Both the position numbers and the translations under genes were made by a program. The notes below the pieces were generated by a model. That model had not been told where the DNA came from and searched no databases. It saw nothing but the letters and a program-made list of their open reading frames with translations. Source: a bacterium (lineage in GTDB: Bacteria; Eisenbacteria; RBG-16-71-46; CAIMUX01). Taken from it: a DNA stretch of 64,000 bases. Below, piece by piece: positions 42,896 to 50,258 of this stretch (position 1 is the first letter of the stretch; every line of letters starts with the position of its first letter). Location of the stretch: the NCBI GenBank assembly GCA_030431975.1, contig JAUIHP010000015.1, positions 62,001 to 126,000 of the forward strand, read 5' to 3'.

Positions 42896-44736
42896 ACGAT
42901 CCGAGCGGCTCAGGAAATCCCGGTGATGGTCCCAAAGCCGGTCCCGACACCAGGCACGACTTGGTCCTGGGCTCGGATATCGAGGAGTTGGCCGCAAGCG
43001 GGGGGGCCGGATCGGGGGGAACAAGCCGATCTGGGGAAACAAGCCCCAACGACGCGTCGGGCCATGACGGGGCCGCCCGAAGCGGAGCGGGCGGTGCGGG
43101 AACTTCCCGCGAGAGTGCCTCCGGGGAAGAGAAACGTAGCCGCTGGTACTGGTTTCGCCACCACGCCGGCGTACGGTTTCGCGCCTTTCTCGGTCGTCAC
43201 AAGCTGGCTGTGTTCCTTCTCAGCACCGCGGCGCTCGTTCTGCTCTTCCTCTCCCGGTCGCTTTGGCAGCCCGGGGTTCTCCTCCTTCGCATCTATCTCG
43301 TTTGGTGGGTACTGACTCTCCTCGGCCTGTTCGTCGCTCGGTGGGGTCTGCGCAGAAGATCGCTCAAGCTCACGTTGACGGGACTCGTCTTTGCGCTGCT
43401 GGTCGCCGCCTTCCGTATATCTCCGGTCTACGACTACGTATCGCTGTTCATCCGTTACCAAACGTTTCCCCAGGTCGACCTCCGCGAACTTCCCGTTTCC
43501 GGAAACGAGCGCATTCAGCCGCTGAACTCGATCTTCTCGCTGGCGCACGAAAAGATGGTCGAGACCGAAGCGCCCTGCCGGCCGGACTTCGTCCGTGTTC
43601 GCGATGAGCTGGGGAATGAAAGCTACCGATGGACCATGGCCATCGAGCCTGCGTACCTGACGCGACGCATTCTCGAACCCGTGCGTCAGGTCTACAGTGT
43701 TTCGGCGACGTCGCCGGCGCCCGACTTTTCCAAAGACAACCGTAAGGAAGTGAGCTTCGACGTCGGGGAGAACCTGAAGCTGGGGCGGCAAACGCATACG
43801 GCCGTCCTTCGTTCGTTCGGGCCCTGGCGCTTCCTCAACTACGAACCGGAAGAAGTCACCTACGTCACGGATGACAAGGGCGATTGGGTTCAGGTCGTCA
43901 CGCTGGTCAAGTGGACCGGACTCTTCTTTCCACGGCCGGAGTTCGGCGGGGTGCAGCTCATCCGACAGAACAAGGGTGGACTGGATGCGGCGTTTGAGAG
44001 AGGTTGGCGAGGACGAGGCGAGTGGATTCCACCGGCCGAGATTGCGAAGCATCCTTTCCTTCACGGGCAGAATCTCAACTCGCAGGAGGTGGCGCGAACG
44101 GTCGCGCGCAGCTTCCGGTACCAGGCAGGGTTCCTGGCGCCCATGCCCGGGCGCCACAAAGGCGACATCCGCATTCCGGATCTGCCGGACGACGTCAACA
44201 ATCAGCCCTTCACGACCTACTTCGGCGCTTCCGGAAAGATGCCGGCGGGGCTCTACCACTACTTTGCCCTCGAGCCGTTCGACCCGTCCAAGCAGGGGCT
44301 GAACACCAGCCTCTTTCTGCCCGCGGACGGCACTCGCCGGGTCTACGTCTACCGACATCATGAACTTTCCGGGTCTCTGACCGGAGTCTCTGCGGTCGGA
44401 GCCAAGGTCCGGGAGTCGAAGAAGAACTACGACTGGACGACGAACCGGCCGGTCGAGCATCGACCCTTCATTCGGACGATCGCGGGGGAGCGGCGGTTCT
44501 TCTGGCTGACGACCGTGGTGACCTACAAGGAGGATGTCCCCGGGGCGGGCGTCGACTCTCCCGCGGACGAGGGGGCGCCCGAGGGGCGGAGTACCCGCTT
44601 CATCGCCGGCAGCTTTCCCGAGGTCGTCATCACCGATGCGGCCCAAAATGTCCCGGTCTGGGTCGATGCGGCCAATCCCGCGGGTTGGGAGAGGGAACTC
44701 GAGGTTGCTTTGAGTCAGGTTTGGTCGGATCGTTGA
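42892..44736 (+). CDS. Membrane protein with large extracytoplasmic domain, cluster gene 6
   Basis: A 614-residue protein. Residues 1-85 are Gly/Ser-rich and disordered, followed by a basic W-Y-W-F-R-H-H-A-G-V-R-F-R segment. Three membrane helices lie at about 104-122, 126-150 and 160-180. Residues about 185-614 form one large domain that should face outside: Y-x-S-L-F-I-R-Y-Q, a strand-rich region with G-P-W-R-F-L-N-Y-E-P, R-x-E-F-G-G-V-Q-L-I-R-Q and a late Y-V-Y-R-H-H-E-L motif, ending in a V-V-I-T-D-A-A-Q-N-V-P-V-W-V-D-A strand. I do not recognise a family. The ATG overlaps the previous stop by four bases. Confidence 0.8.
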   Translation: MNDPSGSGNPGDGPKAGPDTRHDLVLGSDIEELAASGGAGSGGTSRSGETSPNDASGHDGAARSGAGGAGTSRESASGEEKRSRWYWFRHHAGVRFRAFLGRHKLAVFLLSTAALVLLFLSRSLWQPGVLLLRIYLVWWVLTLLGLFVARWGLRRRSLKLTLTGLVFALLVAAFRISPVYDYVSLFIRYQTFPQVDLRELPVSGNERIQPLNSIFSLAHEKMVETEAPCRPDFVRVRDELGNESYRWTMAIEPAYLTRRILEPVRQVYSVSATSPAPDFSKDNRKEVSFDVGENLKLGRQTHTAVLRSFGPWRFLNYEPEEVTYVTDDKGDWVQVVTLVKWTGLFFPRPEFGGVQLIRQNKGGLDAAFERGWRGRGEWIPPAEIAKHPFLHGQNLNSQEVARTVARSFRYQAGFLAPMPGRHKGDIRIPDLPDDVNNQPFTTYFGASGKMPAGLYHYFALEPFDPSKQGLNTSLFLPADGTRRVYVYRHHELSGSLTGVSAVGAKVRESKKNYDWTTNRPVEHRPFIRTIAGERRFFWLTTVVTYKEDVPGAGVDSPADEGAPEGRSTRFIAGSFPEVVITDAAQNVPVWVDAANPAGWERELEVALSQVWSDR

Positions 44737-44805
44737 AACCGATTCGGTCGGGTCGCGTTCAAAGAATCACGGTTTGAGTTTCCCCATCCGCGTGCGGAGT
44801 GCCTC

Positions 44806-47514
44806 TTGTCCAGGTGGGTCTTCTTCATCCTTGGCGTTGCCCTCGCCGTCCCTTCCAGTCTTGCTGTGAACTGGGCCCTCGACCTGCGTCGTGAATCCAA
44901 GGCACTGAGCCTGGAGGAAGACGTTGGTTCTTCCCGAGAGTCCTTTGTCGCCCTCACCGATGCCAGTCCACGGCCTCCGCTTCCGCTGCGGCTGGTCGAC
45001 ACCGGTTCCGTCGGCATTCACGCGGATCCGGACTCCTGGCGGGAACACGATTACTCCCACGCTTCCCTGGCTTTCCGGGATTTGGAGACGGACGACGGGT
45101 TTCAACGAACCGAGGCGGAGTGGCGGGACTATGTCGATACCATGGTCGCCTACGGCAACAACGGCGTCGTCGTAGGGACCTTCCTCGATCTGGTCGACTT
45201 CGACCGGGTCGGCGCCGGCGACGAGATCTACGCCGCAGACTCGGAGATTCGTCGCCGCCACCACGTGCGCCGGGAAAGCTTCGGCCGGCTCTTTGACTAT
45301 GCCCGCACGGCCGGCATGCGGGTCTACGTCAAGACCGACATGTTGGCCATGACTCCCGAACTCGCGGACTACCTCGGCGGGATCGACGGCGGGTTCAAGG
45401 CATCCAATCCGAAGGTTTGGGACGTTTTTCGGTTGGGGTTGGAAGAGCTCTTCGACCGCATGGAACTCGATGGACTGCTCATTCGCATTGGGGAGGCCGG
45501 GTCACTCTACCGGGACCCATTGTCCCATGACTCGAGCGCCATGTTCGTTCGGGACGCAGCCGGCCTTCAGTCGATGTTGCAAGGCATCCTGCCTGCGTTC
45601 GACGGAACCGAGATGGACCTCATTCTTCGTTCCTGGTCCGTAGGGGTCGGAGAGCTGGGCGAACTGCACACGGATCCCGAGGTCTACGAACGTGCGCTGG
45701 GTTCCATCCGTTCTCCCAACCTCATCGTTTCGACGAAGTATGTGGCCGGCGACTACTTCAGCTTCTTCGAGACCAATCCCACTTTGTTCCAAGGCCCGCA
45801 CCGCCGTTTGGTCGAGTTCCAGTCACGGCGGGAGTACGAGGGTTTCGGAGCCATTCCCAACTTCCTCGGCTCCGTTCACCAAAGAGCGCTGCTCGAGATC
45901 ACGGACCGGAATCCCAACGTCGTCGGTATCTACAATTGGACCCAGGCCGGTGGTCCGCAACGCGCCGGCCCGATGTCGCTCTACCTTCGTCACGGGTTTT
46001 GGACGTGGATCGATGCCAACGTCTACGCTACGTCCCGCCTCGGCTTACAGCCCAATGTCTCCATGGACGAGGTCATCGTCGACTGGCTCGAGCTGCGATT
46101 CGGTGACGAGCCGGAAACCCATCCCGCGCTCGAGCGGATCCTTTCGGAGTCGCGCCAGGTCATCGAGGACGGACTCTACCTGAGGCCCTTTGCGGAGCAG
46201 AGCCGTTGGATTGCCGGCATCGAGCTTCCACCGCTGATGTGGATTCAGGAGTGGGACATGCTCAACGGTTGGGCCGCGATTTCGAGCATCGTCTACGAAG
46301 CCTGCAAACCTCATCTTCGGGAAACGATCGCAGACGGGTATGCGGCGGAGCGTCGAGTCGAGGAGTGGCTTCACGAGCTTGAGTCGGCTCGAACGAGCGT
46401 TTCGCGGGCGCATTCTTCAGTCGAGCCGGATCAGGGACGACAACAGCCGGCAACCGACGATGTTCTCGCCTCGCTGCGGTATCACGTGGATCTGCTGGGT
46501 CTGTGGGCTGCCCATCGCGAATCGTTCCTGCTCTACTACGACTGGATGGAGAACGGATCTCCCGAGTCCCGGAGGTCGTGGAACGTCGCGCGTGAAAGGT
46601 TCGCAGGGACCGCCGCGGAACATCGCGCTTCCTACGGAGACAACCTCGATTTTCCTGCCTACGAACTCGCGCCGGCCAGCCGCGCGATGACGGCGGCGGG
46701 ACGCGGCGACGACGCCATGTGGCTGGCTCGGTTCGTTCTCCTCAGCATCGTCCTGGCGTTGGCACTCGGCACCGCGCCTTTGCAACGCCGAACCGGATGG
46801 TATGCCGGCAAGAAGATGATGCGGTACCTCTGGATCGGTGCGATGCGGCCCTGGAGAAGCCGAGGGTTGCGGCGGGACCCTTCGCCCCCGTACTTCGGTC
46901 TCACGAGCACGGTCCTCTGCGTGTGTGCGCTGACCTTGGTGTCGCTCACTTCGGTCAGCAGTTGGACGCTCTCTCTGGGTGTGGCCATCGTCGTCCTGGT
47001 TTTCATCGTCGGACTGAAGACGGGTTTGACCGGTCCACGAATCGATGCCAAAGACCGCTTTCTTCCTATGGCCGCCGTGCCCTTGCTCATCGTGTGTCTG
47101 CCCGTACTCGGCGCACTGGCGTGGCGGGGACCGTTGGGGTTCTGGCACGGATTCTGGACGAGCGAAACGTTTCGGTTGCTCTGGGTCGGTGCGCTTTCCT
47201 TGGCGGGTGTCTGGGCCCTCTACGCGCTCTGGGTCGTCATGCCGCACGGACGAAAGGTGCCCGTGCGTGTGCTGTCGGCTGGACTCTGTCTGGCCTTCGG
47301 AAGCGTTCTGACCTTGCTCTGGTTCGTTCCCGATATCTCCTATCTACTCCGTCTCCTGGACCAGCCGCTGCTTGTCGTTCCGATGTCCGCGTCCATCCTG
47401 ACCGGAATCACCGAGTACGGTGGGGTCGGCAACGAGGTCCTCTACTACGCGCGTGGTCTCGGGTTGGCTTTGGCCGCAGTCGGTGCGTACCTCGGGACCG
47501 GCCATCGTGTCTGA
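44806..47514 (+). CDS. TIM-barrel glycosidase-like ectoprotein with polytopic membrane anchor, cluster gene 7
   Basis: A 902-residue protein. The TTG start at 44806 has GGAG six bases upstream and gives an N-terminal signal anchor (W-V-F-F-I-L-G-V-A-L-A-V). Residues about 60-480 read as a beta/alpha barrel: V-V-G-T-F-L-D-L, M-R-V-Y-V-K-T-D, L-L-I-R-I-G-E230 (a candidate catalytic acid), L-I-V-S-T-K-Y-V, V-E-F-Q-S-R-R-E-Y-E-G-F-G-A, I-Y-N-W-T-Q-A-G-G-P at 375. These resemble the GH67 alpha-glucuronidase barrel (R-I-G-E and F-Q-x-R-x-E-Y-E-G motifs), a likeness made from memory. Residues about 635-900 hold seven or eight membrane helices. It probably acts on envelope glycan outside the membrane. 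Confidence 0.8.
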   Translation: MSRWVFFILGVALAVPSSLAVNWALDLRRESKALSLEEDVGSSRESFVALTDASPRPPLPLRLVDTGSVGIHADPDSWREHDYSHASLAFRDLETDDGFQRTEAEWRDYVDTMVAYGNNGVVVGTFLDLVDFDRVGAGDEIYAADSEIRRRHHVRRESFGRLFDYARTAGMRVYVKTDMLAMTPELADYLGGIDGGFKASNPKVWDVFRLGLEELFDRMELDGLLIRIGEAGSLYRDPLSHDSSAMFVRDAAGLQSMLQGILPAFDGTEMDLILRSWSVGVGELGELHTDPEVYERALGSIRSPNLIVSTKYVAGDYFSFFETNPTLFQGPHRRLVEFQSRREYEGFGAIPNFLGSVHQRALLEITDRNPNVVGIYNWTQAGGPQRAGPMSLYLRHGFWTWIDANVYATSRLGLQPNVSMDEVIVDWLELRFGDEPETHPALERILSESRQVIEDGLYLRPFAEQSRWIAGIELPPLMWIQEWDMLNGWAAISSIVYEACKPHLRETIADGYAAERRVEEWLHELESARTSVSRAHSSVEPDQGRQQPATDDVLASLRYHVDLLGLWAAHRESFLLYYDWMENGSPESRRSWNVARERFAGTAAEHRASYGDNLDFPAYELAPASRAMTAAGRGDDAMWLARFVLLSIVLALALGTAPLQRRTGWYAGKKMMRYLWIGAMRPWRSRGLRRDPSPPYFGLTSTVLCVCALTLVSLTSVSSWTLSLGVAIVVLVFIVGLKTGLTGPRIDAKDRFLPMAAVPLLIVCLPVLGALAWRGPLGFWHGFWTSETFRLLWVGALSLAGVWALYALWVVMPHGRKVPVRVLSAGLCLAFGSVLTLLWFVPDISYLLRLLDQPLLVVPMSASILTGITEYGGVGNEVLYYARGLGLALAAVGAYLGTGHRV

Positions 47515-47526
47515 CGGGAACGTGGC

Positions 47527-48570
47527 GTGACCTCCCAGGCCCGAATCCTCCGGAATCACGCGCTGGTCGCGCGTCGTTGGTTCGGGATCCGCCAGAATGT
47601 GGCGGGCGTGTTCTGGCTGGCGTTTGTGCTCGGCTTCGTCCTCTTCGGTCGGACCTTCGATCTGTCGGCCACCGCTTGGGCTCGTCCCTTGATTTGGCTG
47701 CTGCTCCCGGTTGGGCTCGTCCAGGCCTACGTACGGGTGACTCGCGAAGAGTCTGCTTTTCTCGAAGGGATCCTCGAGCCGGGCCGGGGCAGGAGACTTC
47801 ACTTCCAGCGTGCGTTCGCCCTGGGCGCTGTGGCTGTGATACTGCCCGCGCTTTGGGGAGTCGCATGGCCCCGGCTTGGAGCACTCGGGACCGCGGCGCT
47901 TCATCTTCTGGTCGTTTTTGGCGCTTCGGCCACTCTTGTCTTCCGCGATCGACTTGCGTTCACCCGCGCCTTCAGCGGAATGAGAGCCCGGGCGCTGAGG
48001 AGTGGGGCCGCACGGAAGGGTGAACGCCCGACTCTGACTTCCACTCGGCGGATGCCTTGGCTTTTCGCTCGCATGCTCCGGTCTCTCCGCAGGGAGCGGC
48101 TCGGTGCCTTCGTTGGGTACGCCGGCGGGCTCCTTCTGGTGCTGCTGCTGGGTATCGGGCTCGGACGTCAGGGCAGTTCGTCAGATGTCGCCGGATACAC
48201 TCTGCTCTGCAGTCATGGATTGCTGCTCCTGGCTGCGGCTGGCTTTGCAGTCGAGGAGGACGCACGGTTGCTGGAATTCGATCCGCAGCTTTTCGGTCGC
48301 CTCTGGCGATCGACGTTCGCTCTGTGGTCGGCGGTCCTCGTCGTTCAGGCTCTCACGGCTGTTGTGCTTCTTGGGTTGAGCGGATGCGAGGTGCCCCCGT
48401 GGAGTTCCGTCTTGGGCTTGGCGGGGGCGCTTATGGTTCTGGCCTATGTCGTTCTCGTCCGGCTTTCCTTTCCCGAAAGCGAACTCTTGCGCACGGTGTT
48501 GCTTCTTCTGGTCGTTCTTCCCGTGCTGTTGCCTGTGGCTGTTTGGATCTGTCTGCGGAGGGTGCGATGA
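47527..48570 (+). CDS. ABC transporter permease-like membrane protein, cluster gene 8
   Basis: A 347-residue polytopic protein with about eight to ten membrane helices and a basic linker at 160-190. GTG start, 12 bases after the previous stop. It overlaps the ATPase gene by four bases, the usual sign of an ABC permease, and has the R-R-W-F-G-I-R-Q-N amphipathic start that precedes the first helix in ABC-2-type proteins. Membership in ABC-2 is inferred from context as the sequence itself is poorly conserved. The cargo is unknown. Confidence 0.72.
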   Translation: MTSQARILRNHALVARRWFGIRQNVAGVFWLAFVLGFVLFGRTFDLSATAWARPLIWLLLPVGLVQAYVRVTREESAFLEGILEPGRGRRLHFQRAFALGAVAVILPALWGVAWPRLGALGTAALHLLVVFGASATLVFRDRLAFTRAFSGMRARALRSGAARKGERPTLTSTRRMPWLFARMLRSLRRERLGAFVGYAGGLLLVLLLGIGLGRQGSSSDVAGYTLLCSHGLLLLAAAGFAVEEDARLLEFDPQLFGRLWRSTFALWSAVLVVQALTAVVLLGLSGCEVPPWSSVLGLAGALMVLAYVVLVRLSFPESELLRTVLLLLVVLPVLLPVAVWICLRRVR

Positions 48571-49304
48571 TCTCGCTTCGAAACGTGACCGTGGCCTACG
48601 GCGACCATGTCGTCTACGACCGTCTGAGCCTGGAGATCCCGGACGGCCGAATCACGGGTGTGCTCGGATCGAACGGAGCCGGGAAGACGACCTTGATGAA
48701 GGCATTGGTCGACCGTCTTCCGGCTTCGGGAGACATTACGATTGCCGGTCTGAAGCATACACAGTTCAGACGACGCCACCGACGCGACCTGTTCTATCTG
48801 CCGGAACAGGGATTTACCTACGACTATCTACGGGCGCGGGAGTTCGTTCGCTTCGTGCTCGACCTTTACGAAGCACCGGATCGTGAAGGGCGTGCTTGGA
48901 GACTTCTCGAAGCTTTCTCCCTCGACCCGGATGGCGACCAGCTCGTTCGTGAGTTTTCGCAAGGGATGAAGAGAAAGCTCTTTCTCACGCCGTTCCTCGC
49001 GATGGAACCCAAGGTGCTTCTTCTGGATGAAGCGATGAACGGAATCGACGCGGTCGGACTCGCCGTCCTGAAGAAAGTACTGCAGGGGCTGGCCGCCGGC
49101 GGATCCGCGGTGGTTCTCTCCAGCCACGTCCCGGACTTCATCGAGAAGGCCGCGGACGAAGTTCTCATCCTGCGCCGAGGGCAGGTCGGCTTTCACGGGG
49201 CGGTGTCGACGTTGGATCGTCCGTTGGAACAGCACTACCTGGATGTCCTCGGACTGGATGTCGAGGCACAGGTCGCGGAGTTCCTGAGTCCGGGGTCACT
49301 CTGA
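48567..49304 (+). CDS. ABC transporter ATP-binding protein, cluster gene 9
   Basis: A 245-residue nucleotide-binding domain. Walker A GSNGAGKTT at 34-42, Q-loop L-P-E-Q-G near 84, signature S-Q-G-M-K-R-K at about 131-137 in place of LSGGQ, Walker B VLLLDEA at about 150-156, and H-loop L-S-S-H at about 188. The FSQGMKRK variant is usual in ABC-2 export ATPases. The ATG overlaps the permease stop. With gene 8 it forms an exporter, probably for a product of gene 7 or for a subunit of the cluster. Confidence 0.92.
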   Translation: MISLRNVTVAYGDHVVYDRLSLEIPDGRITGVLGSNGAGKTTLMKALVDRLPASGDITIAGLKHTQFRRRHRRDLFYLPEQGFTYDYLRAREFVRFVLDLYEAPDREGRAWRLLEAFSLDPDGDQLVREFSQGMKRKLFLTPFLAMEPKVLLLDEAMNGIDAVGLAVLKKVLQGLAAGGSAVVLSSHVPDFIEKAADEVLILRRGQVGFHGAVSTLDRPLEQHYLDVLGLDVEAQVAEFLSPGSL

Positions 49305-49523
49305 CGGCCGCTCGTTCTCGTCTTCCGATTCGGTCGGTTCCTGACGAAGGATTTCTATCGCCTTCTCTGCATGCTCCTCCGACACCTTGAGCTTGACGCC
49401 GGACATCCCGCCCTCGAGGACGACACCTACACCGACGACTACGGCGGGAATTCCCTCCGCCTCGAGCCGGGCTCGGTCGAGCTGCGCTTCGATGTCCACA
49501 GGGTACGTTCGAATCGTGACCAT
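49296..49523 (-). CDS. DUF2007-type small protein
   Basis: A 75-residue protein matching the DUF2007 family (putative signal transducing protein): V-T-I-R-T-Y start, an A-Q-L-D-R-A-R-L-E-A-E-G-I-P-A helix, a V-V-L-E-G-G-M-S-G-V-K-L-K-V strand and an A-E-K-A-I-E-I-L helix, then an acidic end. Its last nine bases overlap the end of the ABC ATPase gene on the other strand. Often found as a stand-alone ACT-like domain; role unknown. Confidence 0.8.
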   Translation of the reverse strand: MVTIRTYPVDIEAQLDRARLEAEGIPAVVVGVGVVLEGGMSGVKLKVSEEHAEKAIEILRQEPTESEDENERPSE

Positions 49524-49544
49524 CGTCGTCTCCTTTGGTTCCGT

Positions 49545-50207
49545 TTACTTCCCGATGACCCAGGTTGTCATACAACGGGCGTTGGCCACCACCGTCGTTT
49601 TCAGTGGATCCAAGAACTGCCCGCCGAGGTCGGTTGTGACTCGCAAGAGTGTCTCCTCGTCGACGAGAAAGCGTTCACTGCCGTCGGGGAGCTCGAACCA
49701 GCCGTTTCCCAAGGGTCGCAACCGATCCGGATCCATGCCGATCGTTGAGGCGAGTCTCGCGAAGAGCATGCCGCCGGGACGGAGTGCTTTCCAGCATCCC
49801 TCGACCATCCGCAGGAAGTGACTTTCATCTCGGGCGAAATGCAGAACGGCGTTACAGATGACGACCTCCGCCCAAGCGTCCGGTAGTGAAGTCTCTTCGA
49901 TGGGCTCGTCAAGGAAGTGGACCGTACTCAGGACATCTCGGTCGAAGATGTCCATCCATCGTTCCCGGAGAGCGGCTACAGCCTCGCCGTCAGCGTCGAG
50001 AGCAGCGACCGGGTGCCCGCTCCGGACGAAATACTCCAGGTTTCGTCCGCCTCCGCATCCCGCATCGAGGATTCGAGCTCCCGTTGGGATTCGCCCCCGC
50101 AGTACCTGATCGAGAAGGTAGATGTCCATGGACCCGACGAGAGCCGCAAGGCGGGCCGGATCCGCTGACATACCGGGAGGCTCACCCATCTCGGTCGATG
50201 ACCGCAT
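49545..50207 (-). CDS. Class I SAM-dependent methyltransferase
   Basis: A 220-residue protein with a Rossmann methyltransferase fold: motif I I-L-D-A-G-C-G-G-G-R-N (about 45-55), acid A-L-D-A-D-G at the end of strand two, motif IV V-V-I-C-N-A-V-L-H-F, and L-R-P-G-G before strand six. This is the Methyltransf_11/25 class that methylates small molecules or cofactors. Start at 50207, in the right copy of a 32-bp duplication (50195-50258); the ATG overlaps the stop of a 10-residue mini-ORF. The alternative ATG lies 12 codons downstream. Substrate unknown. Confidence 0.82.
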   Translation of the reverse strand: MRSSTEMGEPPGMSADPARLAALVGSMDIYLLDQVLRGRIPTGARILDAGCGGGRNLEYFVRSGHPVAALDADGEAVAALRERWMDIFDRDVLSTVHFLDEPIEETSLPDAWAEVVICNAVLHFARDESHFLRMVEGCWKALRPGGMLFARLASTIGMDPDRLRPLGNGWFELPDGSERFLVDEETLLRVTTDLGGQFLDPLKTTVVANARCMTTWVIGK

Positions 50208-50258
50208 TAGTCGATGACGACACTAGTCGATGACCGCATTAGTCGAGGACGACGATGG
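50195..50258. repeat. 32-bp tandem duplication across the beta-helix/methyltransferase junction
   Basis: Bases 50195-50226 and 50227-50258 match at 28 of 32 positions. On the minus strand each copy carries TAATG, i.e. the stop of one frame overlapping the ATG of the next. The outer stop ends the beta-helix gene (50239); the inner ATG (50207) starts the methyltransferase. Between them is a frame MRSSTSVVID whose TAA overlaps that ATG. Its first five residues equal the methyltransferase start and its last four resemble the end of the beta-helix protein. Confidence 0.95.

Noticed and set aside
42910-44646. Long open frame on the minus strand opposite cluster gene 6 (578 codons)
   Set aside because: It mirrors the plus-strand gene codon for codon in a GC-rich sequence, has no ribosome site, and its translation is Arg/Asp/Gly-rich without any domain.
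36333-44736. Reading the AAA+ gene cluster as a phage-defence island
   Set aside because: No nuclease, toxin, integrase or phage-related gene is present, and membrane and export genes dominate; the defence idea has no support here.
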